20,249 nt of DNA from DASQJJ01 sp035631115 (GTDB lineage: Bacteria > Patescibacteriota > Microgenomatia > Levybacterales > UBA12049): contig DASQJJ010000034.1 in NCBI GenBank assembly GCA_035631115.1, positions 1 to 20,249 of the forward strand. Direction: 5' to 3'. The notes under the pieces were generated by a model. It had not been told where the DNA came from. It worked only from the letters and a program-made list of their open reading frames with translations, and ran no database searches. Numbering within the stretch: position 1 is the first letter of the stretch; each line of letters begins with the position of its first letter. Below are positions 13,491 to 20,249 of the stretch, piece after piece. A program made the translations under genes and the position numbers.

Positions 13491-13795
13491 AACAAGAAGA
13501 AATACTTTTTTTCTTAGGATCTGTCTGTGTTGTTGTTTTTGCATGGATTGCTTTTACTATTTTGCATAATTCTCTCACATCTACAATTAGTGAAAGCACC
13601 AATCAGGCAATCACCTCTATTAAGCCGTCCTTTGACACCAAGACAATAAATGCAATGAAAAATAAAACCATTGTTGTCCCATTAAGTGTTATTCAACCGC
13701 AGATACCAGGAGAAGTTATTGCCAATCCAGTACCAACACAGCCAATTGCTACGCAATCCGCAACAATAGCAACAGGGGGTGCAACGCTGCAATGA
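13487..13795 (+). CDS. Small single-span membrane protein in the pilN-pilO-like operon
   Basis: The 102-aa protein has a hydrophobic segment (about 7-26) after MKQEE and an extracytoplasmic, low-complexity C-terminal half rich in Pro, Thr, Ser and Ile (SVIQPQIPGEVIANPVPTQP). No known domain is visible. Its position after PilN and PilO, with ATGA overlaps at both ends, is where pilP lies in classical pil operons; PilP is also a short inner-membrane-anchored protein, so a functional analogue is possible, but I see no sequence evidence of homology. It may instead connect the PilN/PilO pair to the surface protein encoded next. Confidence 0.7.
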   Translation: MKQEEILFFLGSVCVVVFAWIAFTILHNSLTSTISESTNQAITSIKPSFDTKTINAMKNKTIVVPLSVIQPQIPGEVIANPVPTQPIATQSATIATGGATLQ

Positions 13796-15198
13796 CACAC
13801 AAATCTGTTTTGAATAAAAAAATTCCAACAGTCTTGGGACTTTTTCTTCTTGCCTTAGCAGTCCTTACAACATCCTATCTTGTCCAAACAGGAGTTATTC
13901 TCTTGGGAGGCGCTGCTCCTTCAGACAATCCAGAAGATGTGCGAATAACAAATGTTTCATCATCTTCTTTTACTGTTACCTACAAAACGCAAACAAAGGT
14001 TATTGGAACAATTTCTGTTGCAAGTGGTACTGCCAAACCACAAATAATTCTCGATGAAAGAGATCAACAGTCTGGTGTGCCAAAGCTGTATATGCTGCAT
14101 AGCATTTCTGTAAAAAATCTCAAAGAAAACACGCAATATGTCTTTTCTATTACGTCTGGGTCTACAACGTATCAGAATAATGGAAGTCCTTTTTCTACCA
14201 AAACAGTACAAGAAACAATTGCGAGTCCCTCGGCAACACTTCCCTTAAGCGGAAAATTGCTTGGGGTTAACGGTACAGCACCAGAAGAAGCACTTATATA
14301 TGTTACGACAAAAGGAGGTCAATCATTATCAACACTTGTCAAAAACAACGGCGTGTATATTGTCCCACTGAATACTATGCTTAATGCCGATACAACCTCC
14401 CCTATGGTGCTTTCCGACTCAACAATTATGCAAATACTCGCAACCGATGGGAAGTTACAGTCACAAGCGCAAGTGCCTTTATCTGGGGCAAATCCTGTCC
14501 CTCTTATTACCATAGGAAATAATTATAATTTTATTGCCAACACAACGTCTATTGGGACGTCGTCCGCATCGTTGTCTTTTCCTGCATATCCGCAAAACGA
14601 TATATTACAAGCAACAGAAGTTATTACCACCCCTAAAAAAGATGAGGGATTTACCGACCCACAACCACAATTTAAAGGAAAAGCACTTCCCAATCAACCA
14701 GTCACAATAGAGATTCATTCAGATGATAAAATTACTGCAACTGTTACAACAGATACGTCTGGCAATTGGACATTCCGACCAACAACTCCCTTATCTGTAG
14801 GTCAACATATTATTAGTATTACTTCCAAAGATTCCTCTGGAATTCTTAAAACTATTCAACAATCATTTACTGTTTTTGCCAGTGGATCTCAGGTTACTCA
14901 ATCTGCAACACCATCTGCAACACTCGTACCGTCACCAACCCATTCGGCTGGCTCAGGGTCTCCGACAGCAACGCCAACAACCAAGCCAACAGTTGGTCCC
15001 ACAACATCCATAACGCCAACATCCACTATTGTCCCAACCGCAACACCGACAGTAGCGCCTACATCTGGACTTCCAACACCCAAGCCAACACTTCCTCCCA
15101 CTGGAAATAACACACTTGTTATTTCTTCTATTTTGGCCATTGTCACAGCTGTTGTTGGTGCTGTATTATTTGTCCTTACGAAAGGAGCCATTCTATAA
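13792..15198 (+). CDS. LPPTG-anchored surface protein with FN3-like and Ig-like domains
   Basis: The 468-aa protein has a signal anchor (about 12-30). A fibronectin III-like domain (about 45-140) includes NSVSSSSFTVTYKT-like beta strands and LKENTQYVFSI, then a carboxypeptidase-regulatory-like segment (about 150-200), then an Ig-like domain (about 275-362; QFKGKALPNQPVTIEIHSDD, then SGNWTFRP). A long Pro/Thr/Ser linker (about 368-433) is probably disordered. LPPTG at 434-438 is followed by a hydrophobic helix and the short end TKGAIL. It should be exported and anchored. Start ATGA overlap with the previous gene puts it in the pilN-pilO-like operon. It could be an adhesin or pilus-linked cell-surface protein. 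Domain borders are by eye. Confidence 0.8.
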   Translation: MTHKSVLNKKIPTVLGLFLLALAVLTTSYLVQTGVILLGGAAPSDNPEDVRITNVSSSSFTVTYKTQTKVIGTISVASGTAKPQIILDERDQQSGVPKLYMLHSISVKNLKENTQYVFSITSGSTTYQNNGSPFSTKTVQETIASPSATLPLSGKLLGVNGTAPEEALIYVTTKGGQSLSTLVKNNGVYIVPLNTMLNADTTSPMVLSDSTIMQILATDGKLQSQAQVPLSGANPVPLITIGNNYNFIANTTSIGTSSASLSFPAYPQNDILQATEVITTPKKDEGFTDPQPQFKGKALPNQPVTIEIHSDDKITATVTTDTSGNWTFRPTTPLSVGQHIISITSKDSSGILKTIQQSFTVFASGSQVTQSATPSATLVPSPTHSAGSGSPTATPTTKPTVGPTTSITPTSTIVPTATPTVAPTSGLPTPKPTLPPTGNNTLVISSILAIVTAVVGAVLFVLTKGAIL

Positions 15199-15252
15199 CC
15201 CTCACCTCTTATCCTCTCCCTATTCATAGGGAGAGGAAGAACAAGGAGAGGG
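15199..15252. repeat. 54-nt palindromic intergenic element
   Basis: The centre is a perfect 10-bp stem: CCTCTCCCTA (15213-15222), loop TTCA, TAGGGAGAGG (15227-15236). The ends CCCTC (15199-15203) and GAGGG (15248-15252) also pair. It starts at the base after the upstream stop. This CCCTC-type palindrome resembles widespread dispersed bacterial repeats. No T-run follows, so it is not a classic terminator. Confidence 0.7.
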
Positions 15253-15258
15253 TAAAAT
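15253..15258 (+). promoter_or_regulatory. -10 box of the FAD oxidoreductase gene, near-leaderless
   Basis: TAAAAT ends 7 nt before ATG 15266, right at the edge of the palindromic element. The GGAG upstream is about 16 nt from the ATG, too distant for an SD. Confidence 0.4.
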
Positions 15259-15265
15259 TAATTAA

Positions 15266-16534
15266 ATGAAAGTTGCAATAATTGGCGCCGGCTTTGCTGG
15301 ACTTGGAGCAGCATACCGATTAAGTCAAAAAGGACATGCAGTCTCATTATTTGAAAGAGAGTCTGTACCAGGTGGTCTTGCACTCGGATACAAAAAAAAG
15401 GAATGGGATTGGAGTCTGGAAAGTTATTACCATCATTGGTTTACCAATGATGCGAGTGTTTTACAATTAGCAAAAGAGTTGGACTATCCTGTTAGTATTA
15501 CCCGTCCCAAAACATCTGTGTACGTAGATGGAGAAAGTTATCAGCTTGATTCTCCAAAAGCATTTCTTACATTTCCTAAATTATCTTTACTCGATAGGCT
15601 GCGAATGATAGAAACACTTGCCATGCTCAAAATAAATCCATTTTGGAAACATATGGAAAAAGTAAAAGCCACAGAATTTCTTCCCAAGGCAATGGGAGAA
15701 AAAGCATATAAGCTTATTTGGGAACCGCAACTTACCAATAAATTTGGAAGTTATGCCGATACTATTTCTTTAGCATGGTTTTGGGCAAGAATAAAAAAGC
15801 GAACCCCAAGTCTTGCATATCCAAAAGGAGGATTTCTTCAATTTGCCAAAGCACTCGATAAAAAAATACATGCACTAGGAGGTCATACATATTATAAAAG
15901 TGAGGTAACAAAAATTAGTGAAGAGCATGGTAAAACCTATGTAACCCACGACGGAAAAAAAGAACAATTTGATAAAGTTATTGTAACGATTCCCTCTTTC
16001 CCATTCTTAAAAATTGCTCCTCAACTTCCAGAAGAATACCAAAAACGATTATTAAAATTAGAAGGAATTGGTGCAATGACAATTGTTCTTCGTCTTAAAA
16101 AACAATTTCTTACCGATAACACATATTGGCTGAGTATTTGCGAACCTCAGTCACCAATTATGGCAGTTGTAGAGCACACAAATTTTATGGACAAGAAGCA
16201 TTACAACAACGAGCATATTGTCTATTTGGGAAATTATTTATCTCCCAAGCACCCCTACTACAACATGACAGAAAAACAACTTATGGAAATTTTCCATCCT
16301 TTCCTGAGTGAGTTGCACCCCGGATACGAAAAAGACATTATTGGTTTTGATATGTTTAAGACTCCATTTGCCCAACCTATTATTCCAACAAATTATTCAA
16401 AAATTATGCCTCCAACAATAACGCCACTGAAAAATGTTTTTCTTGCAAATATTCAACAAGTGTATCCATGGGATAGAGGAACAAATTATGCAATAGAATT
16501 GGGAGAAAAAGTAGCAGGGGTAATTTCTCAATAA
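15266..16534 (+). CDS. FAD-dependent oxidoreductase (amine oxidase / HemG-like fold)
   Basis: The 422-aa protein starts with a Rossmann nucleotide-binding motif, GAGFAG (7-12), with Glu30 at the end of the second strand expected to bind the FAD ribose, and a second GG pair at 36-37 (SVPGGLA). The C-terminal DRGTNYAIELGEKVA matches the FAD-binding end of amine-oxidase-type flavoproteins. It falls in the broad COG1232-like group related to protoporphyrinogen oxidase and UDP-galactopyranose mutase; such members without heme genes nearby often sit in glycan clusters. Here it precedes two GT39-like genes and a UbiA-family gene, suggesting a sugar- or lipid-carrier oxidation role. Specific reaction is not determinable. 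Confidence 0.85.
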   Translation: MKVAIIGAGFAGLGAAYRLSQKGHAVSLFERESVPGGLALGYKKKEWDWSLESYYHHWFTNDASVLQLAKELDYPVSITRPKTSVYVDGESYQLDSPKAFLTFPKLSLLDRLRMIETLAMLKINPFWKHMEKVKATEFLPKAMGEKAYKLIWEPQLTNKFGSYADTISLAWFWARIKKRTPSLAYPKGGFLQFAKALDKKIHALGGHTYYKSEVTKISEEHGKTYVTHDGKKEQFDKVIVTIPSFPFLKIAPQLPEEYQKRLLKLEGIGAMTIVLRLKKQFLTDNTYWLSICEPQSPIMAVVEHTNFMDKKHYNNEHIVYLGNYLSPKHPYYNMTEKQLMEIFHPFLSELHPGYEKDIIGFDMFKTPFAQPIIPTNYSKIMPPTITPLKNVFLANIQQVYPWDRGTNYAIELGEKVAGVISQ

Positions 16535-16538
16535 TTTT

Positions 16539-16601
16539 GTTCATCGTTCAGAGTTCATGGTTCATGGAAAAACTATGAACTACGAACTAATAACTATGAA
16601 C
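16539..16601. repeat. Palindromic heptamer array 4, containing the next gene's start
   Basis: Nine in-phase 7-nt units cover 63 nt. The first four have the consensus GTTCATG (also GTTCATC and GTTCAGA); the middle unit is GAAAAAC; the last four read TATGAAC (also TACGAAC and TAATAAC), the reverse complement form. The result is a heptamer block facing its inverted copy. The array starts 4 nt past the upstream stop. The likely start codon of the next gene (16596) lies in the last unit. Confidence 0.85.
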
Positions 16602-18140
16602 TTTTTCAAAAAAAATATCTTTCTTATATCTATCCTCATTCTTGGTGGCATTTTTCGATTTTCGTATCTCACTTGGGGGTATCCTTTCTTTTTTCACCCA
16701 GATGAAAATAATATCTCGTCGTCTATTGCACGCCTTTCTTTTACACAGTGGAATCCGCATTTTTTTGCGTATGGAGGACTTCCCATATATACAGGATTTC
16801 TTCTTTCTTTTCTTACTGGATTTGGAAAACCTTCTTTTTTAACAATTACCTACACTATACGATTTGTTTCTGCAACCCTTTCATTTCTTCTTCTTCCATC
16901 ACTTTTTTATGTTGGATACAAAATGTACAACAAAACGGTTGGGATAATTGCTGTCCTTCTAGCAACTGTCAGTGTTGGCTTTATTCAATTTGCACATTTC
17001 GGAACATTTGAAATGTGGCTTACGTTTTTCTCTCTATGGTTTTTTTATTTTTGCTACCTTTTTCACCAACACCCTTCACGGAAAAACGCTTTACGTATGG
17101 GACTTCTTGCAGGAGCACTTATAAGTATTAAGGTATCAAGTATTGTCTTTCTTCCAATCCCGCTTCTTCTTATTCTTCTTTCAGTCCCCATTCGAAAAAA
17201 ACGATTGTATGTATATATTTCTATCTATCTTGTTTCTATTCTTGGTATATTTGCAGTAACCAATCCATTTTTCTTTCTCGACAAAATGTCATACACAAGT
17301 GCTCTTGCATACGAAGGAGCAATTGCCGTTGGAACACTTCCTGTTTTTTATACACAATCATTTTTTGGCACAACTCCCATACTCTTTCAACTAACAAAAA
17401 TCTATCCTTTTTTACTCAACCCATGTATAGAACTATTCTTTATCCCTAGTTTTCTTTTTATTTTGTATAAGACAATAAAAACAAGAAACGCCAATTTCTT
17501 ACTTCTTACTTCTTTCTTCTTACTTCTTTTTTTGTCCCAGGCAATTCTCTTTGTAAAATGGACACGGTATATGGTACCCACTCTCCCCTTTGTATACCTC
17601 TTCGTTGCTCTCGCACTGAGCAAATTAAGGTCTCGACAATTATTTTTTATTTCTGGTAGTCTTTTTTGTCTCTCTCTTCTTTTTGCATGTGCATTCTTCT
17701 TTACCGTATATCCAAAAGACAGTAGGCTTGCTGCAAGTACATTTCCCAAAACAACCAAATCAACAATTATAGAGCCATACGATTTAGGTGCACTTCCATT
17801 TCTCTCTGTATTTCCTGGTGGGAAAATAGTAAATTTTTATGATTTAGAAAAAGATGAAATTACACAAAACCAACTACCTCTACTTCTCCAGACGAGTGGC
17901 TTTTTCCTTTCTCCTAGCCAGCGCCTATGGCATACAAGACTCACAAACCCGACAGATTTTCCAAGAGGAAATATTATGTATACAAAGCTATTTAATGGAG
18001 CGTATGGATTTTCTATTGCATATGCAACGCCATGCAGCATACTTTGCAAAATCGCCTACCTTGGAAATCCAATCTATCATCTTGAAGAAACAGCAACTGT
18101 TTTTGACCACCCATTTGTAACAATATTTCAGAAAAAATGA
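16596..18140 (+). CDS. GT39/PMT-like membrane glycosyltransferase 1
   Basis: The 514-aa polytopic protein (about 10-12 hydrophobic segments) has the GT-C fold type. After the first membrane segment comes HPDE (34-37), in the position of the catalytic Asp-Glu pair of PMT/ArnT-like enzymes, which transfer a sugar from a polyprenyl-phosphate donor on the outer face. The C-terminal soluble part ends with EETATVFDHPFVTIF, matching the next gene. ATG 16596 is preferred over 16557 and 16575 because the hydrophobic segment starts right after MNFFKKN; the extra 13 residues would come from repeat sequence. It overlaps the next gene by ATGA. No SD is visible. Donor and acceptor are unknown. Confidence 0.85.
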   Translation: MNFFKKNIFLISILILGGIFRFSYLTWGYPFFFHPDENNISSSIARLSFTQWNPHFFAYGGLPIYTGFLLSFLTGFGKPSFLTITYTIRFVSATLSFLLLPSLFYVGYKMYNKTVGIIAVLLATVSVGFIQFAHFGTFEMWLTFFSLWFFYFCYLFHQHPSRKNALRMGLLAGALISIKVSSIVFLPIPLLLILLSVPIRKKRLYVYISIYLVSILGIFAVTNPFFFLDKMSYTSALAYEGAIAVGTLPVFYTQSFFGTTPILFQLTKIYPFLLNPCIELFFIPSFLFILYKTIKTRNANFLLLTSFFLLLFLSQAILFVKWTRYMVPTLPFVYLFVALALSKLRSRQLFFISGSLFCLSLLFACAFFFTVYPKDSRLAASTFPKTTKSTIIEPYDLGALPFLSVFPGGKIVNFYDLEKDEITQNQLPLLLQTSGFFLSPSQRLWHTRLTNPTDFPRGNIMYTKLFNGAYGFSIAYATPCSILCKIAYLGNPIYHLEETATVFDHPFVTIFQKK

Positions 18141-19783
18141 AATTAAAAAATATAGTCATACTTTTTGTTATCCTTGCTTTGGGGACATTCTTCCGTCTTT
18201 ACAATGTTAATTGGGATGCAAATTTTCACCTTCACCCCGACGAGAGATTTCTTACCATGATAGGACTTAAGGAGACTCTGCCAGCACATGTCCTAGACTA
18301 TCTTAATCCTGCTGCATCTCCTCTTAGTCCATCATTTTTAGGATTTGGATTTTTTGTATATGGAGTACTTCCCCTTACTATAAATACACTTCTTGCACTC
18401 CTTCTACATACCCAGCTATACGACCAATATACCCTTCAAGGAAGAATACTATCTGGCATCTTTGACGTATTCACCATATACGTTGTTTATCTTATGGCAC
18501 TACTCTTGCAGAAAAAATTTCATTTACCAGAAAAAACAAAATATTTTTCTGCATTTTTTTATGCACTCTCTGTCCTACCAATACAGCTTTCTCATTTTTT
18601 TACCGTAGATATATTTCTTTCTTTTTTTGTTAGTGTCTCTATATGCTCCCTTCTCTATTGTGTATTTTATAAAAAATTGTGGATGGCTACATTGTCTGGC
18701 GTAGGACTGGGCCTTGCTATTGCGTGCAAAATAAATGCACTTGCTGTTATTCCACTGGAAATTTTTCTTCTTTTTATTCCTTTTTTCAAAGAAAGAAAAA
18801 TACAAAAAGAATTGCCCCTTTTTCTTATTGTCTTTTTACTCAGCTGCTATATTAGCGTACGATTTGCAGATCCATATCTTTTTGCATCAAGAAACGTATT
18901 TGATATACACATTTCTCCTTCATTTTTACAAAGCATCCATAATCTTACATCGTATGCCAACCCTCAAAGCTTATACCCTCCGAATATTCAATGGATAAAT
19001 AAGCTTCCCGTTGTTTTTAGTCTTTTTAATATTGCCTTTTTTGGAATTGGATTAGGATTATTTGCGTACCTGGTTTGGGGAATTGTATTTCTTATAAAAA
19101 CCAAAAGGCTTATTCTTATTTCTCTTGTTGCATGGGTTATTCTTTTTTTTCTTTACCAATCTACACAGTATGTTAAAACAATGCGGTATTTTATTTTTCT
19201 GTATCCATTTTTTGCGCTTTTTGCAGGAGTAGGATTTGCAGCCTTTCTTAAGAAAAAACCGTACATACTCTTTATTCTCGTAAGTATTCTTTGGATTGTT
19301 GTGTGGCCTATTTCCTTTTTATCTATTTATACTAAGCCCCATACGCGCGTTACTGCATCGATTTGGATAAACAACACAATTCCCATGGGGAGCACGATAC
19401 TTGGAGAATATTGGGATGACCCACTTCCTCTTTCCAATGACAAAGGATTTACTATTGACTTATTACATGTATTTGACCAGGAAAGTAAAGAGAAATGGCA
19501 GATTATGCAACAGCAACTTACCGCGGGAGATTATCTTGTTTTGTCTTCTAATAGAGGATGGGGCAGCATAATGGAAAGCAAAAATCTCTATCCCAAGACA
19601 AGTGCATGGTATCGAGATTTATTTAATGGAAAACTTTCGTATAAAAAAGTGTCTGTATTTACTTCTTTTCCATCACTTTCTTATTTAGGTATTCCTATTA
19701 CATTTTCAGATACTATTGCAGAAGAAGCATTTACTGTCTATGACCATCCTGTTGTGTATGTTTTTAAAAATGAATCTCGATAA
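18137..19783 (+). CDS. GT39/PMT-like membrane glycosyltransferase 2
   Basis: The 548-aa polytopic membrane protein is a paralogue of the preceding gene. It carries HPDE at 33-36 after the first membrane segment, a periplasmic loop region and about 11-12 hydrophobic segments, and ends with EEAFTVYDHPVVYVF, the same terminal motif as gene 1. The family uses polyprenyl-phosphate sugar donors to glycosylate proteins, lipids or cell-wall glycans. The start overlaps the upstream stop (ATGA) and its stop overlaps the UbiA-family start (TAATG), so the three genes are likely translated as one coupled unit. The fold call is good; the sugar is not known. Confidence 0.87.
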   Translation: MKLKNIVILFVILALGTFFRLYNVNWDANFHLHPDERFLTMIGLKETLPAHVLDYLNPAASPLSPSFLGFGFFVYGVLPLTINTLLALLLHTQLYDQYTLQGRILSGIFDVFTIYVVYLMALLLQKKFHLPEKTKYFSAFFYALSVLPIQLSHFFTVDIFLSFFVSVSICSLLYCVFYKKLWMATLSGVGLGLAIACKINALAVIPLEIFLLFIPFFKERKIQKELPLFLIVFLLSCYISVRFADPYLFASRNVFDIHISPSFLQSIHNLTSYANPQSLYPPNIQWINKLPVVFSLFNIAFFGIGLGLFAYLVWGIVFLIKTKRLILISLVAWVILFFLYQSTQYVKTMRYFIFLYPFFALFAGVGFAAFLKKKPYILFILVSILWIVVWPISFLSIYTKPHTRVTASIWINNTIPMGSTILGEYWDDPLPLSNDKGFTIDLLHVFDQESKEKWQIMQQQLTAGDYLVLSSNRGWGSIMESKNLYPKTSAWYRDLFNGKLSYKKVSVFTSFPSLSYLGIPITFSDTIAEEAFTVYDHPVVYVFKNESR

Positions 19784-20249
19784 TGAATAATCTTTTTCTT
19801 ATTTTTCTTTCTCTTCGTCCTAATGCATGGGTACGAATTGCTGCAGAAATACTTCTCGGTGCAGCTCTTGTCCCACACGCAGTAAATAATCTTCCATTGC
19901 TTTGTGTAGGTTTTTTTATTCTTGGCCCTTGCATTGCCGGCGGCTCGTATATACTCAACGATATTACCGATAAAAAATATGACAGTCTTCATCCTCTGAG
20001 AAGAGATAGACCTATTGCAAGTAATCATATATCTGTACGGACAGCATATAGTACAGTACTTGTGTTGTATCTTTTTTCTTTAGTGTGTAGTTATGCAATT
20101 TCTTTTCCACTTTTTATTGCCTGTATTTTTCTTATTGTTTCGGAGGTATTGTATACAATGCCTCCATTCCGCTATAAAGAAGTCTTTTTTCTCGATATTT
20201 TTCTTAATGCAATAAATGCGGGTGCAAGATTTTCTTCCGGATTTTACTT
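19783..20249 (+). CDS. UbiA-family prenyltransferase, partial (3' end outside the window)
   Basis: The open frame from ATG 19783 runs to the window edge (155 codons). The first Asp-rich motif is NDITDKKYD (59-67) followed by SLHPLRRDRPIAS, the arrangement NDxxDxxxDxxHPxxRxRPIA that marks decaprenyl-phosphate phosphoribosyltransferase (DPPR synthase)-type UbiA enzymes; quinone-type members differ. Hydrophobic segments flank it. DPPR synthase makes a polyprenyl-phosphate pentose, the precursor of arabinofuranose donors. That would pair well with the upstream GT-C enzymes. The second Asp motif region (FFLDIFLNAINAG) is reached but the rest is missing. The start overlaps the upstream stop by one base. 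Confidence 0.75.
   Translation, partial: MNNLFLIFLSLRPNAWVRIAAEILLGAALVPHAVNNLPLLCVGFFILGPCIAGGSYILNDITDKKYDSLHPLRRDRPIASNHISVRTAYSTVLVLYLFSLVCSYAISFPLFIACIFLIVSEVLYTMPPFRYKEVFFLDIFLNAINAGARFSSGFY

Noticed and set aside
14898..15227. Minus-strand Val/Gly-rich open frame
   Set aside because: It is the antisense of the Pro/Thr linker of the FN3/Ig protein and is a composition effect.
12852..18140. UGA read as glycine (Gracilibacteria code)
   Set aside because: TGA closes genes at 12855, 13490, 13795 and 18140 in ATGA overlaps, and the proteins have normal ends there.

Overview
This window most likely comes from a Patescibacteria (CPR) genome, probably Microgenomates-like. The reasons are an AT-rich genome with very tight gene packing, single-copy housekeeping genes mixed with membrane and surface proteins, LPPTG-type anchored proteins, a PilN/PilO pair, and membrane glycosyltransferases of the GT39/PMT type next to a UbiA-family enzyme. 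TGA is used as a stop at several ATGA gene overlaps, so the UGA=Gly code of Gracilibacteria/Absconditabacteria is excluded. The lineage is inferred; no 16S or marker-tree evidence is available here.

Layout. Positions 1-333 are non-coding: a heptamer array, a 120-nt imperfect palindrome, a hairpin and a candidate terminator. Next are a SIMPL-domain protein (minus) and, divergently, three plus-strand genes: a 372-aa orphan, a UBP-type zinc finger protein and a His/Arg-rich small protein. The groES-groEL operon (minus) ends in a clear terminator. A cohesin-like/PKD/LPPTG surface protein (plus) converges on lepA (minus). An alpha/beta hydrolase (plus) interlocks its stop codon with murJ (minus), and murJ is divergent from rpsT (S20). 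A PIG-L-type deacetylase has a structured, SD-bearing leader, and a small Cys-rich protein follows on the minus strand. From 12295 a four-gene operon joined by ATGA overlaps encodes PilN-like, PilO-like, a short membrane protein and a FN3/Ig-like LPPTG protein. The last block is an FAD-dependent oxidoreductase, two GT39-like glycosyltransferases and a UbiA-family enzyme cut by the window end. It looks like part of a lipid-linked sugar pathway.

Two cross-window patterns stand out. (1) Many transcription units have a -10-like hexamer ending exactly 6 nt before the ATG and no Shine-Dalgarno sequence, which predicts leaderless mRNAs. groES, the deacetylase and one operon-internal gene instead have SD sites. 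(2) At least four intergenic spots hold degenerate tandem heptamers, each with a different word. Two of them fold back as inverted arms, and three abut stop codons of neighbouring genes. They resemble in period, but not in sequence, the heptameric STRR repeats of cyanobacteria. These arrays and the leaderless rule are the least explained signals here.
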